Assembly: GCA_019638845.1 (NCBI GenBank)
Contig: JAHBSZ010000006.1
Location: forward strand, 1-64,000
Direction of reading: 5' to 3'
DNA: 64,000 nt
From: Salinibacterium sp.
GTDB taxonomy: Bacteria > Actinomycetota > Actinomycetes > Actinomycetales > Microbacteriaceae
The notes under the pieces were generated by a model, which was not told where the DNA came from, searched no databases, and saw nothing but the letters and a program-made list of their open reading frames with translations. Both the position numbers and the translations under genes were made by a program. Every line of letters begins with the position of its first letter. Within the stretch, counting starts at the first letter, position 1. Positions 15,278 through 24,935 of this stretch are shown in pieces.

Positions 15278-17455
15278 ATGGATTCACACGCTCGCCTGCG
15301 CACCCGACTCGCGCTAGTCGCTGTCGCAGTCCTCACCGTTGTCGGGGCATCCTCGACCATCGCACCACCTACCGCGACCGACGAGGCAAGCGCCGCTGGG
15401 TCGAATTTGTCGTGTGATCAGAACACTCTCTACGGCATTACCTCTGCGGGTGACGTTATCGAGATCGACGCGACTACCGGTGCAGCGACTGCAGTCAGCG
15501 GCATGGCGCCCGCGACCAACGGCCTCGGGATCACCTACAACGGCACCTCGGCGTGGGCTTTCGAGAGCGGTGCCAACACGATCGTCGCCTACGATCCGGT
15601 GACGGGGGTATCGACCACGATCGCTGCGCCAGACCCCGAAGGCAACCAGGTTGCCATTCGCGGTGCGGTCAACCCCGTGAACAATATCTACTACTACGCC
15701 GGCAGCGGCACCAGTGCACGAATTGCCGGGTATGACATCACCAACGGCACTCCGATTGGCCAGGTTGGCACGATCACCGGTCTCGGTGGCAACAACGGCG
15801 ACATGGCGTTCGGTACCGACGGCACGCTGTACGTCGTGGATGGAGACAAGGTCTACCAGGTGGGGTCGGTTCCGTCCGTCGCCGGAGTGGGAAACCTGCC
15901 GGCCAGCCAGATCCTCACGCTTCCGGGCGGATCGAATAGCCCCGGTATCGCATACTCGTCCGACGGCTACCTGTTCCTCGCGGCGAGCAGTGCTTCGGCG
16001 ACCATTTACAAGATCAACCCGAGCTCCGGTGCAAACGTGGCCACCTTGACGATTTCCACTGCCCAGCCCGTGGTCGACCTCGCTACCTGCAACTACGCAA
16101 ACTCGCTCCGTGGGGAAGTGGATGTGCGCAGCCGCGCTGCCTCCACCGACCAGTTCACGCTCACCAACTCTGGCGGTGGGATTTCGTCGGGTAACACCGC
16201 AACAACCACCGGCACCAGCGTGGGGCTCCAGTCGGCGGTTGCCGGGCCGAATCTGACTCTCGGTGGCGATAACTACAGCGTGACCCAGACCGCGTCGGGC
16301 ACAACCGACCTCTCGAAGTACTCGGTGGGCTGGACGTGTGTGAACCTGACAACGTCACTTCAGGTCGCGAAGGGCACCGGTAATACAGCGAGCTTCACGA
16401 ATCCGATGACGGTCACCTCTCAGGGAACCGATGTCGTGTGCACCTTCCTCACCGCGGTGCTGCCCTTGGCAGTCGACGACGCTTACACCACGCCGATCAA
16501 CACGACGCTGACGGTGAACGCGGCCGCTGGTCTGCTCGCCAATGACACTGGCGCTGACATCACCGTCACCGCCAATACTGCACCGACGAACGGTGGGGTC
16601 ACGGTCTCGGCCGACGGCTCCCTCAGCTACGTCCCGGACTCCGGCTTTACCGGCACGGACACCTTCGACTACACCATCACCGACGCCAACGGCACGACGT
16701 CGAGTGCGACGGCGACCATCCAAGTACAGCCGGTGGCAGCCGACGATAGCTACTCCACGCCTGCAGACACTCCGCTGACGATCTCGGACCTGACCGCGAA
16801 TGACACTCCGACGACGATGACGGTTCAGTCCGTCACGACCCCGACGCACGGTGCCGCTGTGCTCAACGGCGACGGCACGGTCACGTACACGCCGACGGCC
16901 GGATACACAGGACCTGACACCTTCGACTACACGGCGATCGACACGAACGGCCAGACTGCGACGGCAACCGTCACGATCACCGTCGCTGCGATGGCCGCCA
17001 ACGACCAAGCCACGGGTACTCCGAACACACCCACCATTCTTCGGCCGCTCACCAACGACACGCCAACGGGTGGGTCGACCTTCGATCCGGCGACACTGCG
17101 CATTTTCGATCCGGCCACCTCGAGCTGGGTGACAGACGTCACAATCTCCGCGGTCGGCAACTGGAAGATCGTCGGTAGTGAACTACACTTCACGCCGGTT
17201 TCCGGCTTCACCGGAACCGCGTCGATTCCCTACCGGGTCACGGACACGGCATCGAACACGGTGACCGCGAACGCTTCGGTGTTCTACCCGACACTCGCTC
17301 TCGCCTATACGAACGTCGAGCACGCCAAGGTGGGAGTCACGCTGAGCGTGGCATCCGTCGCCTTCTTGATCGGACTTCTCATGCTCCTGTTCGCTGCCTT
17401 CCAGCGCCGAACGACGACGAGACGTACACCTCGGCACAGAGGGGCAACGCCCTGA
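15278..17455 (+). CDS. membrane-anchored surface protein with Ig/cadherin-like repeats
   Basis: A 725-residue secreted protein. The signal peptide covers about residues 1-40 (hydrophobic core LALVAVAVLTVVG, then ASAAGS). Residues about 45-275 form a repetitive beta-rich domain resembling DUF6923-type propellers. A beta domain follows, then three tandem Ig/cadherin-like repeats (about 395-680), the first two containing GTDTFDYT or GPDTFDYT. The C-terminus is one transmembrane helix (ASVAFLIGLLMLLFAAF) and an Arg/Thr-rich tail. No LPxTG motif precedes the helix, so anchoring is by membrane rather than by sortase. The ATG at 15278 follows GGGGGGAA. Adhesion is a guess. Confidence 0.8.
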   Translation: MDSHARLRTRLALVAVAVLTVVGASSTIAPPTATDEASAAGSNLSCDQNTLYGITSAGDVIEIDATTGAATAVSGMAPATNGLGITYNGTSAWAFESGANTIVAYDPVTGVSTTIAAPDPEGNQVAIRGAVNPVNNIYYYAGSGTSARIAGYDITNGTPIGQVGTITGLGGNNGDMAFGTDGTLYVVDGDKVYQVGSVPSVAGVGNLPASQILTLPGGSNSPGIAYSSDGYLFLAASSASATIYKINPSSGANVATLTISTAQPVVDLATCNYANSLRGEVDVRSRAASTDQFTLTNSGGGISSGNTATTTGTSVGLQSAVAGPNLTLGGDNYSVTQTASGTTDLSKYSVGWTCVNLTTSLQVAKGTGNTASFTNPMTVTSQGTDVVCTFLTAVLPLAVDDAYTTPINTTLTVNAAAGLLANDTGADITVTANTAPTNGGVTVSADGSLSYVPDSGFTGTDTFDYTITDANGTTSSATATIQVQPVAADDSYSTPADTPLTISDLTANDTPTTMTVQSVTTPTHGAAVLNGDGTVTYTPTAGYTGPDTFDYTAIDTNGQTATATVTITVAAMAANDQATGTPNTPTILRPLTNDTPTGGSTFDPATLRIFDPATSSWVTDVTISAVGNWKIVGSELHFTPVSGFTGTASIPYRVTDTASNTVTANASVFYPTLALAYTNVEHAKVGVTLSVASVAFLIGLLMLLFAAFQRRTTTRRTPRHRGATP

Positions 17456-17468
17456 GTCAAGCCCGAGC

Positions 17469-18251
17469 TCAGTACGAGAACCCGAGCTCGGTCGGGTAGT
17501 CGCCCAGCACCGTGAGCTGGGCGGCTGCCGCCTGCAGGTGTGCGAGCGTGAGGCCGAGGGTTCCCGGTCCGAAACTCACGCGAGAGACCCCGAGTTCGGC
17601 CAGCGTTGTCAGCGGTGGCGAACTCGGATTCGCGATCACCGATACCCGCCCGTTGACCGCCTCGATCACCCAGGAGATGGACTCCTCGTCGCGGGCACCC
17701 AACATGAAGATGACGTCGGCGCCCGCCTCGAGGTAGGCGTTGGCGCGATCCGCCGCATCGTCGCGATTGCTCCCGCGAACCAGCGCGTCCACCCGCGCAT
17801 TGAGCACAATCGGGATGCCCGTAGACGCCGCCGCGCGCCGCACCGCAGCGACTCGTGCCACGGCGAGCTCACGCGGGAACAGTTCGGTCGCCGACGCGCT
17901 GTCCTCGAGGTTGAGCCCGACGGCACCGGTTGCGATCAGTGCCTCCACGTTGCGTTGCAGGTTCGCGGCATCCGTCGCATAGCCTCGCTCGAAGTCGACC
18001 GAGACCGGCAGCTCGACCGAGGACACGATGCGGCGAGCAGCGGCGAGAGCCTCGTCGAGGGTGAGCCCTTCGCCGTCGGCGACTCCGTGCGCGAAGCTCA
18101 CCGCGTGGCTTGCCGTGGCTATCGCCCGTACTCCAGCTGCGGCCGCGACAGTGCGGGCGGTAACCGCATCCCACACGTTCGTGACGATCAGCGGCTCACC
18201 GGGCACGTGCAGCGAGTCGAGGAGCACGGCCTTGTCTTGTTGTGTCGTCAT
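17469..18251 (-). CDS. isocitrate lyase/PEP mutase family protein
   Basis: A 260-residue TIM-barrel enzyme of the PEP mutase/isocitrate lyase superfamily. Family landmarks are TNVWDAVTAR, the metal-site stretch SVDFERGYA and GLNLEDS, then LNARVD. The KKCG-type lyase cysteine loop is not seen; ATASHAVSFAHG occupies that area, so true isocitrate or methylisocitrate lyase activity is unlikely. A C-C lyase or phosphonate-type substrate is possible. The ATG at 18251 (MTTQQDK) follows CAGGCT by 6 bases. It lies downstream of the transporter gene on the same strand. Confidence 0.88.
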   Translation of the reverse strand: MTTQQDKAVLLDSLHVPGEPLIVTNVWDAVTARTVAAAAGVRAIATASHAVSFAHGVADGEGLTLDEALAAARRIVSSVELPVSVDFERGYATDAANLQRNVEALIATGAVGLNLEDSASATELFPRELAVARVAAVRRAAASTGIPIVLNARVDALVRGSNRDDAADRANAYLEAGADVIFMLGARDEESISWVIEAVNGRVSVIANPSSPPLTTLAELGVSRVSFGPGTLGLTLAHLQAAAAQLTVLGDYPTELGFSY

Positions 18252-18266
18252 ACCTAAAGCCTGACG

Positions 18267-18299
18267 GTCGGATACCGCCAACGCCAGTGATTATCCGAC
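18267..18299. promoter_or_regulatory. 8-bp inverted repeat before the PEP-mutase-like gene
   Basis: GTCGGATA and TATCCGAC (17-base loop) lie in the 56-base gap between the UMF1 transporter stop and the next start. It could be an operator or a weak terminator. No T-run is present. Confidence 0.45.
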
Positions 18300-18307
18300 A
18301 GCGTGGG

Positions 18308-19720
18308 TCAACCTACTCGTGACGGGATCGACTGCGGGGGCTTGACGAACAGGAGCAGAATTCCGCCGATCAGCAGCACCAGCGAGATACCAAGAATTCC
18401 GTATAGGGTCTGGCTGCCAGACAGGGCGATGAAGACACCCCACAGCAGGGAGGCCATCCATCCCGCCGCGCGTCCGGTCGTCGCGTAGAGGCCGAAGATC
18501 TCGCCCTCCCGACCGGCGGGGGTGACCCGCGCGAGGAACGAGCGCGACGCAGCCTGGGCGGGCCCGACGAAGATGGCGAGCACAATGCCAGCCGCCCAGA
18601 ACAGCGGCTTGCCGAGCTCTGCGCCGAAGAAGACCACGAGGGTGCACGCGACTAGGCCGAATATCGACACCAGGATTACGCGCTTTGGACCGAAGCGGTC
18701 GTCGAGACGGCCGGCGAGGATGGTCGAGATTCCGGCGACGATGTTGAGCACGATGCCGAAGATGACCAGATCGGTGAATCCGAACCCGAAGACGATTCCG
18801 GCGATGATCGAGCCGAAGGTGAATACGGCTGAGAGCCCGTCACGGTAGACGGCACTGGCCAGAAGGAACCAGAAGGTGGGGCGGGTCTCCTTGTAGAGAC
18901 GGACAATCCCCCGAACGAGCTCGACATAGCTGCGGAAGAACCCAACTTTCTCGGCGGTCAGCCGGTGGGGCGGCTCCGGAACACTGAGGAAGATCGGGAT
19001 GACAAATACGACAGTCCAGATGGTGCAGCCGAGCGCGATCATCTGGAAAGTGGAGGCCGCCGTGCCGTCGAGTACTCCGCCGAGGATGAGGCCCACGACG
19101 ATCGCGAGCGCGACGATTCCGCCTAGATAACCGAAGCCCCACCCGAGCCCGGATACTTTCCCGATTGTTCTGGGGGTCGAAACGGAGATGAGCAGGGCGT
19201 TGTAGTTGACGCCCGCAATCTCGCCGAACACGCTGCCGATGGCGATCAGGCTGACACCCATCCAGAACCATTCCATGCCCGGCTGCACGAACACGAGGCC
19301 GAGCTGGGCCAGGATGAGCAGCGCGGTGAACACCAGAAGCTGAAGCTTCTGGCGGCCGGCACGGTCGGCTCGTTGGCCGAGCACCGGAGCGAGAAGTGCA
19401 ATGAGCAGGCCCGCAACGGTGACGCCGTAGCCGAGGGAGCTCGCCAGTTGGCCGAGCGCTGCTTCTTCGCCGGGTGTACCGACCACGGCCGGGTCAACAA
19501 AGAACGTGCTCGTTAGGTAACTCGGCACCCACACGAAGGTGAGCAGCACTGTGTTGAACGGTTGGGTCGCCCAGTCCCAGAAGGCCCAGGCGAATACACG
19601 CCGCCGCGGCACCTGAAGGCCCTCCTGAAGATCGAGCCCCATAACCCCGACCGCGCGAGTGTTCGCGGTGGCGGGGATGGTCTTGTCGGTCGGGTGCACA
19701 GCGTCGGGCTTGTCCGTCAT
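18308..19720 (-). CDS. MFS transporter, UMF1 family
   Basis: A 470-residue transporter with about 12 hydrophobic helices. The UMF1/Atg22-like signature is FAWAFWDWATQPFNTV near residue 40. The central loop and the GQRADRAGRQ motif between helices 2 and 3 are typical of the MFS. The start at 19720 is set by TAGCGT with a 6-base gap (GTGAGC), so the first ATG, not the GTG two codons earlier, is the likely initiator. Family members are proposed amino-acid or small-molecule exporters; the substrate here is unknown. Confidence 0.9.
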   Translation of the reverse strand: MTDKPDAVHPTDKTIPATANTRAVGVMGLDLQEGLQVPRRRVFAWAFWDWATQPFNTVLLTFVWVPSYLTSTFFVDPAVVGTPGEEAALGQLASSLGYGVTVAGLLIALLAPVLGQRADRAGRQKLQLLVFTALLILAQLGLVFVQPGMEWFWMGVSLIAIGSVFGEIAGVNYNALLISVSTPRTIGKVSGLGWGFGYLGGIVALAIVVGLILGGVLDGTAASTFQMIALGCTIWTVVFVIPIFLSVPEPPHRLTAEKVGFFRSYVELVRGIVRLYKETRPTFWFLLASAVYRDGLSAVFTFGSIIAGIVFGFGFTDLVIFGIVLNIVAGISTILAGRLDDRFGPKRVILVSIFGLVACTLVVFFGAELGKPLFWAAGIVLAIFVGPAQAASRSFLARVTPAGREGEIFGLYATTGRAAGWMASLLWGVFIALSGSQTLYGILGISLVLLIGGILLLFVKPPQSIPSRVG

Positions 19721-19764
19721 GCTCACACGCTAGCGGCTCATGGTGAACTGTGGGTGTCTGGTTA

Positions 19765-19785
19765 GTTGAGTCACTCACACTCAAC
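19765..19785. promoter_or_regulatory. HAIR element 1 (HspR site), dnaK operon
   Basis: GTTGAGT-N7-ACTCAAC is a perfect inverted repeat with the 7-base spacing of the HspR-associated inverted repeat (CTTGAGT-N7-ACTCAAG). It lies 116 bases before dnaK, upstream of a TTGACA at 19801-19806. Confidence 0.85.
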
Positions 19786-19827
19786 TTTCAGCCAGCTGGC
19801 TTGACACGCTCATCCTTACCCTACAAA

Positions 19828-19848
19828 CTTGACATACCGTGACTCAAG
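19828..19848. promoter_or_regulatory. HAIR element 2 (HspR site), dnaK operon
   Basis: CTTGACA-N7-ACTCAAG matches the HAIR consensus at all but two positions, both in the left arm. It lies 52 bases before the dnaK start, with a TTGACA -35-like element at 19801-19806 just upstream, a position that would block initiation. Confidence 0.85.
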
Positions 19849-19900
19849 TTGTCGCGAAGGCTTCACAACCAGCACCAACCGATTCAAGGAGTAAGAGCAC

Positions 19901-21760
19901 ATGGCTCGAGCAGTAGGTATCGACCTCGGAACCACGAACTCCGTGGTCGCCGTTCTCGAGGGTGGCGAACCCACCGTGATTGCGAACGCAGAAGGTTTCC
20001 GCACGACCCCATCCGTCGTGGCCTTCACCAAAGACGGGGAGGTGCTCGTCGGTGAGACCGCGAAGCGCCAGGCCGTTACCAACGTCGACCGCACAATTGC
20101 CTCGGTCAAGCGCCACATGGGCACGACCTGGACGACCGAGATCGACAGCAAGAAGTACACGGCGCAAGAGATCTCGGCCCGTATCCTCGCAAAGCTCAAG
20201 CGTGACGCGGAGCAGTACCTCGGTGAGCCGGTAACCGATGCGGTCATCACCGTTCCCGCCTACTTCAACGACGCCGAGCGTCAGGCCACCAAGGAGTCGG
20301 GTGAGATCGCGGGACTCAACGTGCTCCGCATCATCAACGAGCCCACTGCCGCGGCACTCGCCTACGGTCTCGACAAGGGCAAGGAAGACGAGCTCATCCT
20401 CGTCTTCGACCTCGGTGGCGGAACCTTTGACGTCTCTCTCCTCGAGGTGGGCAAGGACGACGATTTCTCGACCATTCAGGTCAAGTCCACGTCCGGTGAC
20501 AACCGTCTCGGCGGCGACGACTGGGACCAGCGCGTTGTCGACTACCTCATCGGCAAGTTCAAGGACACGACCGGAGTTGATGTCTCGAAGGACAAGATCG
20601 CAAAGCAGCGCCTCAAGGAAGCTGCCGAGCAGGCGAAGAAGGAACTGTCCTCCCAGACCTCCACGACAATTCAGTTGCCGTACCTCTCCCTCACCGAGAA
20701 CGGCCCGGCCAACCTCGACGAAACGCTCACGCGAGCGAAATTCGAAGAGCTGACGGCCGACCTGCTCGAGCGCACCCGTAAGCCGTTCAACGACGTCATC
20801 AAGGAGGCCGGAGTCAAGCTCGAGGAGGTCTCGCACGTCGTTCTCGTCGGTGGTTCTACTCGTATGCCCGCTGTCGTTGAGCTTGTCAAGAAGCTCACCG
20901 GCGGCAAGGAGCCCAACAAGGGCGTCAACCCGGACGAGGTAGTCGCCGTCGGCGCCGCTCTCCAGGCTGGCGTGCTGAAGGGCGAGCGCAAGGACGTGCT
21001 CCTTATCGACGTGACACCCCTGAGCCTCGGTATCGAGACCAAGGGTGGAATCATGACGAAGCTCATCGAGCGCAACACAGCGATCCCGACCAAGCGCAGC
21101 GAGACCTTCACCACGGCAGACGACAACCAGCCGTCGGTGGCGATCCAGGTATTCCAGGGCGAGCGTGAATTCACGAGGGACAACAAGAACCTCGGAACTT
21201 TCGAGCTCACGGGTATCGCTCCAGCGCCTCGCGGCATCCCGCAGGTCGAGGTGACCTTTGATATCGACGCCAACGGCATCGTCCACGTGTCTGCAAAAGA
21301 CAAGGGCACTGGCAAGGAGCAGTCGATGACGATCACCGGAGGCAGTTCTCTGTCGAAGGAAGACATCGAGCGCATGGTGCGTGAAGGTGAAGAGCACGCT
21401 GCCGAAGACAAGGCGCGCCGTGAGGCTGCCGAGGTTCGCAACACCGCCGAACAGCTCGCGTACTCGACCGACAAGCTCATCAAGGACAACGAGGACAAGC
21501 TCCCCGAAGACGTGAAGAGCGACGTGCAGGCCGACGTGGACGCACTCAAGACGGCGCTCGCCGGAGACGACGAGGCAGCGGTCAAGACCGCCTTCGACAA
21601 GCTGAACGAGAGCCAGCAGAAGCTCGGACAGGCTATCTACTCTGCATCGCAGGAGCAGCCCGCCGATGGCGGCGAGGCTCCTGAGCAGCCCGCGGCCGAG
21701 TCCGACGAAGACATCGTCGACGCCGAGGTTGTCGATGATGAGGAAGAGCCCAAGAAGTAG
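19901..21760 (+). CDS. dnaK: chaperone DnaK (Hsp70)
   Basis: A 619-residue Hsp70. The ATPase domain covers residues about 1-360 ([14 protein letters not shown]; phosphate loop [11 protein letters not shown]; adenosine motif [12 protein letters not shown]). The interdomain linker is [15 protein letters not shown]. The substrate-binding domain follows, with a lid ending in an acidic tail EEEPKK. It folds and refolds proteins with GrpE and DnaJ, encoded next. AAGGAG precedes the ATG. Two HAIR elements upstream predict repression by HspR, encoded in the same operon. Confidence 0.99.
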   Translation: MARAVGIDLGTTNSVVAVLEGGEPTVIANAEGFRTTPSVVAFTKDGEVLVGETAKRQAVTNVDRTIASVKRHMGTTWTTEIDSKKYTAQEISARILAKLKRDAEQYLGEPVTDAVITVPAYFNDAERQATKESGEIAGLNVLRIINEPTAAALAYGLDKGKEDELILVFDLGGGTFDVSLLEVGKDDDFSTIQVKSTSGDNRLGGDDWDQRVVDYLIGKFKDTTGVDVSKDKIAKQRLKEAAEQAKKELSSQTSTTIQLPYLSLTENGPANLDETLTRAKFEELTADLLERTRKPFNDVIKEAGVKLEEVSHVVLVGGSTRMPAVVELVKKLTGGKEPNKGVNPDEVVAVGAALQAGVLKGERKDVLLIDVTPLSLGIETKGGIMTKLIERNTAIPTKRSETFTTADDNQPSVAIQVFQGEREFTRDNKNLGTFELTGIAPAPRGIPQVEVTFDIDANGIVHVSAKDKGTGKEQSMTITGGSSLSKEDIERMVREGEEHAAEDKARREAAEVRNTAEQLAYSTDKLIKDNEDKLPEDVKSDVQADVDALKTALAGDDEAAVKTAFDKLNESQQKLGQAIYSASQEQPADGGEAPEQPAAESDEDIVDAEVVDDEEEPKK

Positions 21761-22384
21761 ATGACTGACGAAGAGAACCCATCGACAGGTCCAGACGAGA
21801 CCAACGAACCGGTGATTCGCGACAAGCGACGGATCGATCCGGAAACCGGTGACGTTCGCGAGCCTAAGGGGGCGGCGGCTGAGGCCGACGCCCCCGAGGG
21901 CGAACCGGACCTAGAGCATGATCTGAGCGAAGCCGATCAGGCGCTACTCGATCAGGCTGCGACCGATCTGGTTGCCGAGATGCGTTCTGACATGCTGCGC
22001 GCACAGGCCGAGCTCGTGAACTTCCGCAATCGAGTTGAGCGCGATCGTGCGGCCAACCGCGAGGCGGTGATTGCTGAGGTCATCCGTTCATTGCTCCCCG
22101 CACTTGATGACCTTGCCCGGGCGGAGGCTCACGGCGACCTCACCGAGGGCGCGCCGATGACGATCGTCGCCCAGAAACTGCGCGGCTCGTTCGAGAAGTA
22201 CGGACTCGCGCAAGTCGGCGAGAAGGGCGAGCCCTTCGACCCGGCGTTCCACGAGGCGGTTGTGCAGCTGCCTAATCCGGATGTCACTGTCAACACGATC
22301 GCGGATGTGATCGAACCCGGCTATGTTCTCGGCGAACGCCTTGTGCGTCCCGCGAAGGTCGCCGTGTTCGTTCCGGCCACCTAG
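21761..22384 (+). CDS. grpE: nucleotide exchange factor GrpE
   Basis: A 207-residue GrpE. It has a long acidic disordered N-terminus (about residues 1-65), a coiled-coil helix (RAQAELVNFRNRVERDR) and the beta domain ending VIEPGYVLGERLVRPAKV, the family signature. It releases ADP from DnaK. The ATG follows the dnaK stop with no spacing, so translation is coupled. Confidence 0.97.
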   Translation: MTDEENPSTGPDETNEPVIRDKRRIDPETGDVREPKGAAAEADAPEGEPDLEHDLSEADQALLDQAATDLVAEMRSDMLRAQAELVNFRNRVERDRAANREAVIAEVIRSLLPALDDLARAEAHGDLTEGAPMTIVAQKLRGSFEKYGLAQVGEKGEPFDPAFHEAVVQLPNPDVTVNTIADVIEPGYVLGERLVRPAKVAVFVPAT

Positions 22385-22411
22385 TCATTCGAGAAACAGG
22401 GTAGGAGCGCG

Positions 22412-23386
22412 ATGGCTAGCCAGGACTGGTTCGACCGGGATTTCTATGCCGTGCTCGGCGTGGCAAAGAATGTGTCGGAAGCCGACCTCAAGAAGACTTA
22501 CCGCAAGCTCGCGCGGCAGTATCACCCGGATTCGAATCCCGGCGATGCCAAGGCTGAGGCTAAGTTCAAGGAGATTAGCGAGGCGCACTCGGTGCTCTCC
22601 GATCCCGCGCTCCGCAAGGAATACGACCAGATTCGCGCTATGGGTTCGGGCGCTCGCTTCCAGGCGGGCGGCCCCCAGGGCGGCGGGTTCGAGGACGTGT
22701 TCGGTGGGATGTTCAATCAGGGCGGTCGCGCCCAGTCGAGTGCGAGCTTCGAAGATCTGCTCGGCGGCATGTTCGGCGGCGGCGGCTTCGGCTCCACGTC
22801 GGGCGGGTTCCGCGGATCCGGCGGGCCGACTAAGGGCAGGGACGTTTCCGCCAACACCACACTCGACTTCGTCACGGCAATTCGGGGTGAGACGATCAAG
22901 CTCCAGCCCCAGGGCGGTAAAGCGATCAACGTCAAGATCCCCGAGGGTGTCACCGATGGACAGAAGATTCGGCTCAAGGGCAAGGGTGAACCAAGCCACG
23001 ACGGTGGCACGGCAGGCGATCTTGTCCTGACCGTTTCGGTGCGCAAGCATCCGGTGTTCGAGCGCGACGGGCAGCATCTGCGCGTCGTTGTTCCGGTGAC
23101 GTTCGCAGAGGCGACGCTGGGCGCGACAATCGAGGTGCCGACCCTCGGTGGGGAGCCCGTGAAGCTGCGGGTTGCTGCGGGAACCCCGAGCGGGCGCATC
23201 CTTCGAGTGAAGGGCCGCGGTGTGACGTCCGCCAAGGGCGAGGGCGACCTCCTCGCCGAAGTGCAGGTCGCGGTGCCCGCGCACCTCACTGCCGAAGCAC
23301 TCAAGCACCTCGAGGCATTCGCGAAGGCGATGCCGACTGAGAACCCCCGCGACGAGCTGCTCGAAAGGGCAAAGGCCGACCACTGA
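22412..23386 (+). CDS. dnaJ: DnaJ-type co-chaperone lacking the zinc finger
   Basis: A 324-residue J-protein. The J domain (residues about 5-70) has HPD at residues 38-40. A Gly/Phe-rich linker (about 75-135) is followed by two C-terminal beta-barrel domains. The four CxxCxGxG repeats of type I DnaJ are absent, making this a type II (CbpA-like) protein, although it occupies the dnaJ position of the heat-shock operon. AGGAG lies about 8 bases before the ATG. Its stop overlaps hspR (TGATG). Confidence 0.95.
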   Translation: MASQDWFDRDFYAVLGVAKNVSEADLKKTYRKLARQYHPDSNPGDAKAEAKFKEISEAHSVLSDPALRKEYDQIRAMGSGARFQAGGPQGGGFEDVFGGMFNQGGRAQSSASFEDLLGGMFGGGGFGSTSGGFRGSGGPTKGRDVSANTTLDFVTAIRGETIKLQPQGGKAINVKIPEGVTDGQKIRLKGKGEPSHDGGTAGDLVLTVSVRKHPVFERDGQHLRVVVPVTFAEATLGATIEVPTLGGEPVKLRVAAGTPSGRILRVKGRGVTSAKGEGDLLAEVQVAVPAHLTAEALKHLEAFAKAMPTENPRDELLERAKADH

Positions 23387-23808
23387 TGGACATGGATGCC
23401 GAGACCCCAGTCTTTGCGATAGCGGCAGCTGCCGAACTCGCCGGCATGCATCCGCAGACCCTCCGGCAGTACGACAGGCTCGGGCTCGTGAGCCCGCGTC
23501 GCACCGCCGGGCAATCGCGCCGCTATTCGCTGCGTGATGTTGCCCAATTGCGTGAGATCTCGGCGCTGACTGCTGAGGGTCTCAACCTCATGGGGATCAG
23601 TCGCATTCTTGAGCTCGAGAATCGTGTGTCCGAACTCGCGAGTCGGGTGCGCGAACTCGAGCACGCTCTCGCGGATGAACTGCTCGCACGTCCCGGCAGT
23701 CGAGTCTTTGCGGCGGGGGCCGAAGGTGATGTCGTTTCCCTTCGGGCGGGTGAGCGCGCCAAGCGCAACAATGCCGTGGTTGTCTGGCGACAGCTCGGCC
23801 GGGGATGA
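23386..23808 (+). CDS. hspR: heat-shock repressor HspR (MerR family)
   Basis: A 140-residue MerR-type regulator. The winged helix has the signature MHPQTLRQYDRLGLVSPRRTAGQSRRYS (shown here as MHPQTLRQYD then RRYS), followed by a coiled coil (ELENRVSELASRVRELEHAL). It is the fourth gene of dnaK-grpE-dnaJ-hspR and should bind the HAIR elements at 19765, 19828 and 24936 with DnaK as co-repressor, as in Streptomyces. The ATG overlaps the dnaJ stop by 1 base, and its stop overlaps the methyltransferase start by 4. Confidence 0.95.
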   Translation: MDMDAETPVFAIAAAAELAGMHPQTLRQYDRLGLVSPRRTAGQSRRYSLRDVAQLREISALTAEGLNLMGISRILELENRVSELASRVRELEHALADELLARPGSRVFAAGAEGDVVSLRAGERAKRNNAVVVWRQLGRG

Positions 23809-24887
23809 CGAACCTCTTCGACTCACTGCGCCGTTGGCCAGATTTCGAAGCACCAGAGCTTCGCGCGTGGGATGCCGCAGATCTCCTCATCCTCGACGAG
23901 GCCGCAGCGCTTCTGGGCGCCGCCGAGCTCGCGGTCATCGGAGACGAGTACGGCGCCCTCACGCTCGGCGCACTGGAACGCGGAGCAGCCAGCGTTCGTG
24001 TGCACCAAGACTCGCTCGCGGGCGAACTGGCCCTCCGCGCGAACGGAAGCGGTTCCTACCAGAACCTGCCGCTCGAGAGCTCACTGGTCAGGGACGCCAC
24101 GCTGGTGCTGCTGCGACTACCGCGGTCGCTGGATGCCCTCGAGGAGATCGCGGCCCTCATCGCGGCGCACGCAGACCCGGCAGTTGTTGTCATCGCAGGT
24201 GGCCGGCTCAAGCACATGACCGTGTCGATGAATCAGGTGCTCCTGCGACACTTTGGGCGACTAGACGTGTCGTTGGCGCGTCAGAAGTCTCGACTGCTGA
24301 TTGCACGCGAGCCGACTCCCGGTGATCTTGCGCCCCCGCGCCGTCGATTCCACGACGACGTGGGATTGTGGGCGGTGGCAACCGGTGGTGTGTTTGCGGG
24401 GGATTCCCTCGACATCGGCACCCGCGCGCTGCTGGGGGTGTTCGACTCGCTGCCGACGTTCTCCCGGGCCGTCGACCTAGGGTGCGGCACCGGTATTCTC
24501 GCCGCCGGGCTCAAGCGGCTGCGGCCTGAGGCTGTCGTACTGGCGTCGGATCAGTCGGCGGCTGCCGTGGCATCCGCTCGCCTCACAGTCGCTGCGAACG
24601 GACTCGACATCGAGGTGACACGGGACGACGCGCTCTCACAGGTTTCCGATAGCAGCGTCGATCTCGTGGTGGTGAACCCGCCATTCCATGCGGGTGCGGC
24701 CGTGCACAGCGGCGTCTCCCTCAAACTGTTCGAGGCCGCGGCACGTGTGTTGCGGCCGGACGGTGAACTCTGGGCGGTATGGAATTCACACCTGGACTAT
24801 CGGCCCACGCTCTCGCGAATCGTCGGCGAAACGCGGCAGGTGCACCGCACCGCGAAGTTCACGGTGACGGCGTCCCGTAAGCGGTAA
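23805..24887 (+). CDS. RsmC/RlmG-like rRNA guanine methyltransferase
   Basis: A 360-residue two-domain SAM methyltransferase. The N-terminal half is a degenerate methyltransferase-like domain. The C-terminal half has the SAM site DLGCGTGILAAGL (about residues 224-236) and the catalytic NPPFHAG motif typical of RsmC/RlmG enzymes, which make N2-methylguanine in rRNA. The ATG overlaps hspR by 4 bases, so it is co-transcribed with the heat-shock operon. The target base cannot be decided from sequence. Confidence 0.87.
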   Translation: MTNLFDSLRRWPDFEAPELRAWDAADLLILDEAAALLGAAELAVIGDEYGALTLGALERGAASVRVHQDSLAGELALRANGSGSYQNLPLESSLVRDATLVLLRLPRSLDALEEIAALIAAHADPAVVVIAGGRLKHMTVSMNQVLLRHFGRLDVSLARQKSRLLIAREPTPGDLAPPRRRFHDDVGLWAVATGGVFAGDSLDIGTRALLGVFDSLPTFSRAVDLGCGTGILAAGLKRLRPEAVVLASDQSAAAVASARLTVAANGLDIEVTRDDALSQVSDSSVDLVVVNPPFHAGAAVHSGVSLKLFEAAARVLRPDGELWAVWNSHLDYRPTLSRIVGETRQVHRTAKFTVTASRKR

Positions 24888-24935
24888 ACGGCCATTTCTG
24901 GCTCGAGAATGCACCAGACCGACTCCGGTGCTAAA

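Noticed and set aside
17400-17455. LPxTG cell-wall anchor on the surface protein
   Set aside because: The helix is followed by a basic tail, but no LPxTG-like motif precedes it; the nearest sequence is SVFYPTLAL.
19844-21397. Long open frame on the minus strand opposite dnaK
   Set aside because: It mirrors dnaK codon periodicity, lacks a promoter or ribosome-binding site and encodes no known fold; dnaK itself is unmistakable.
22412-23386. Type I DnaJ with zinc finger
   Set aside because: No CxxCxGxG repeat exists in the protein; it is called as a type II J-protein.
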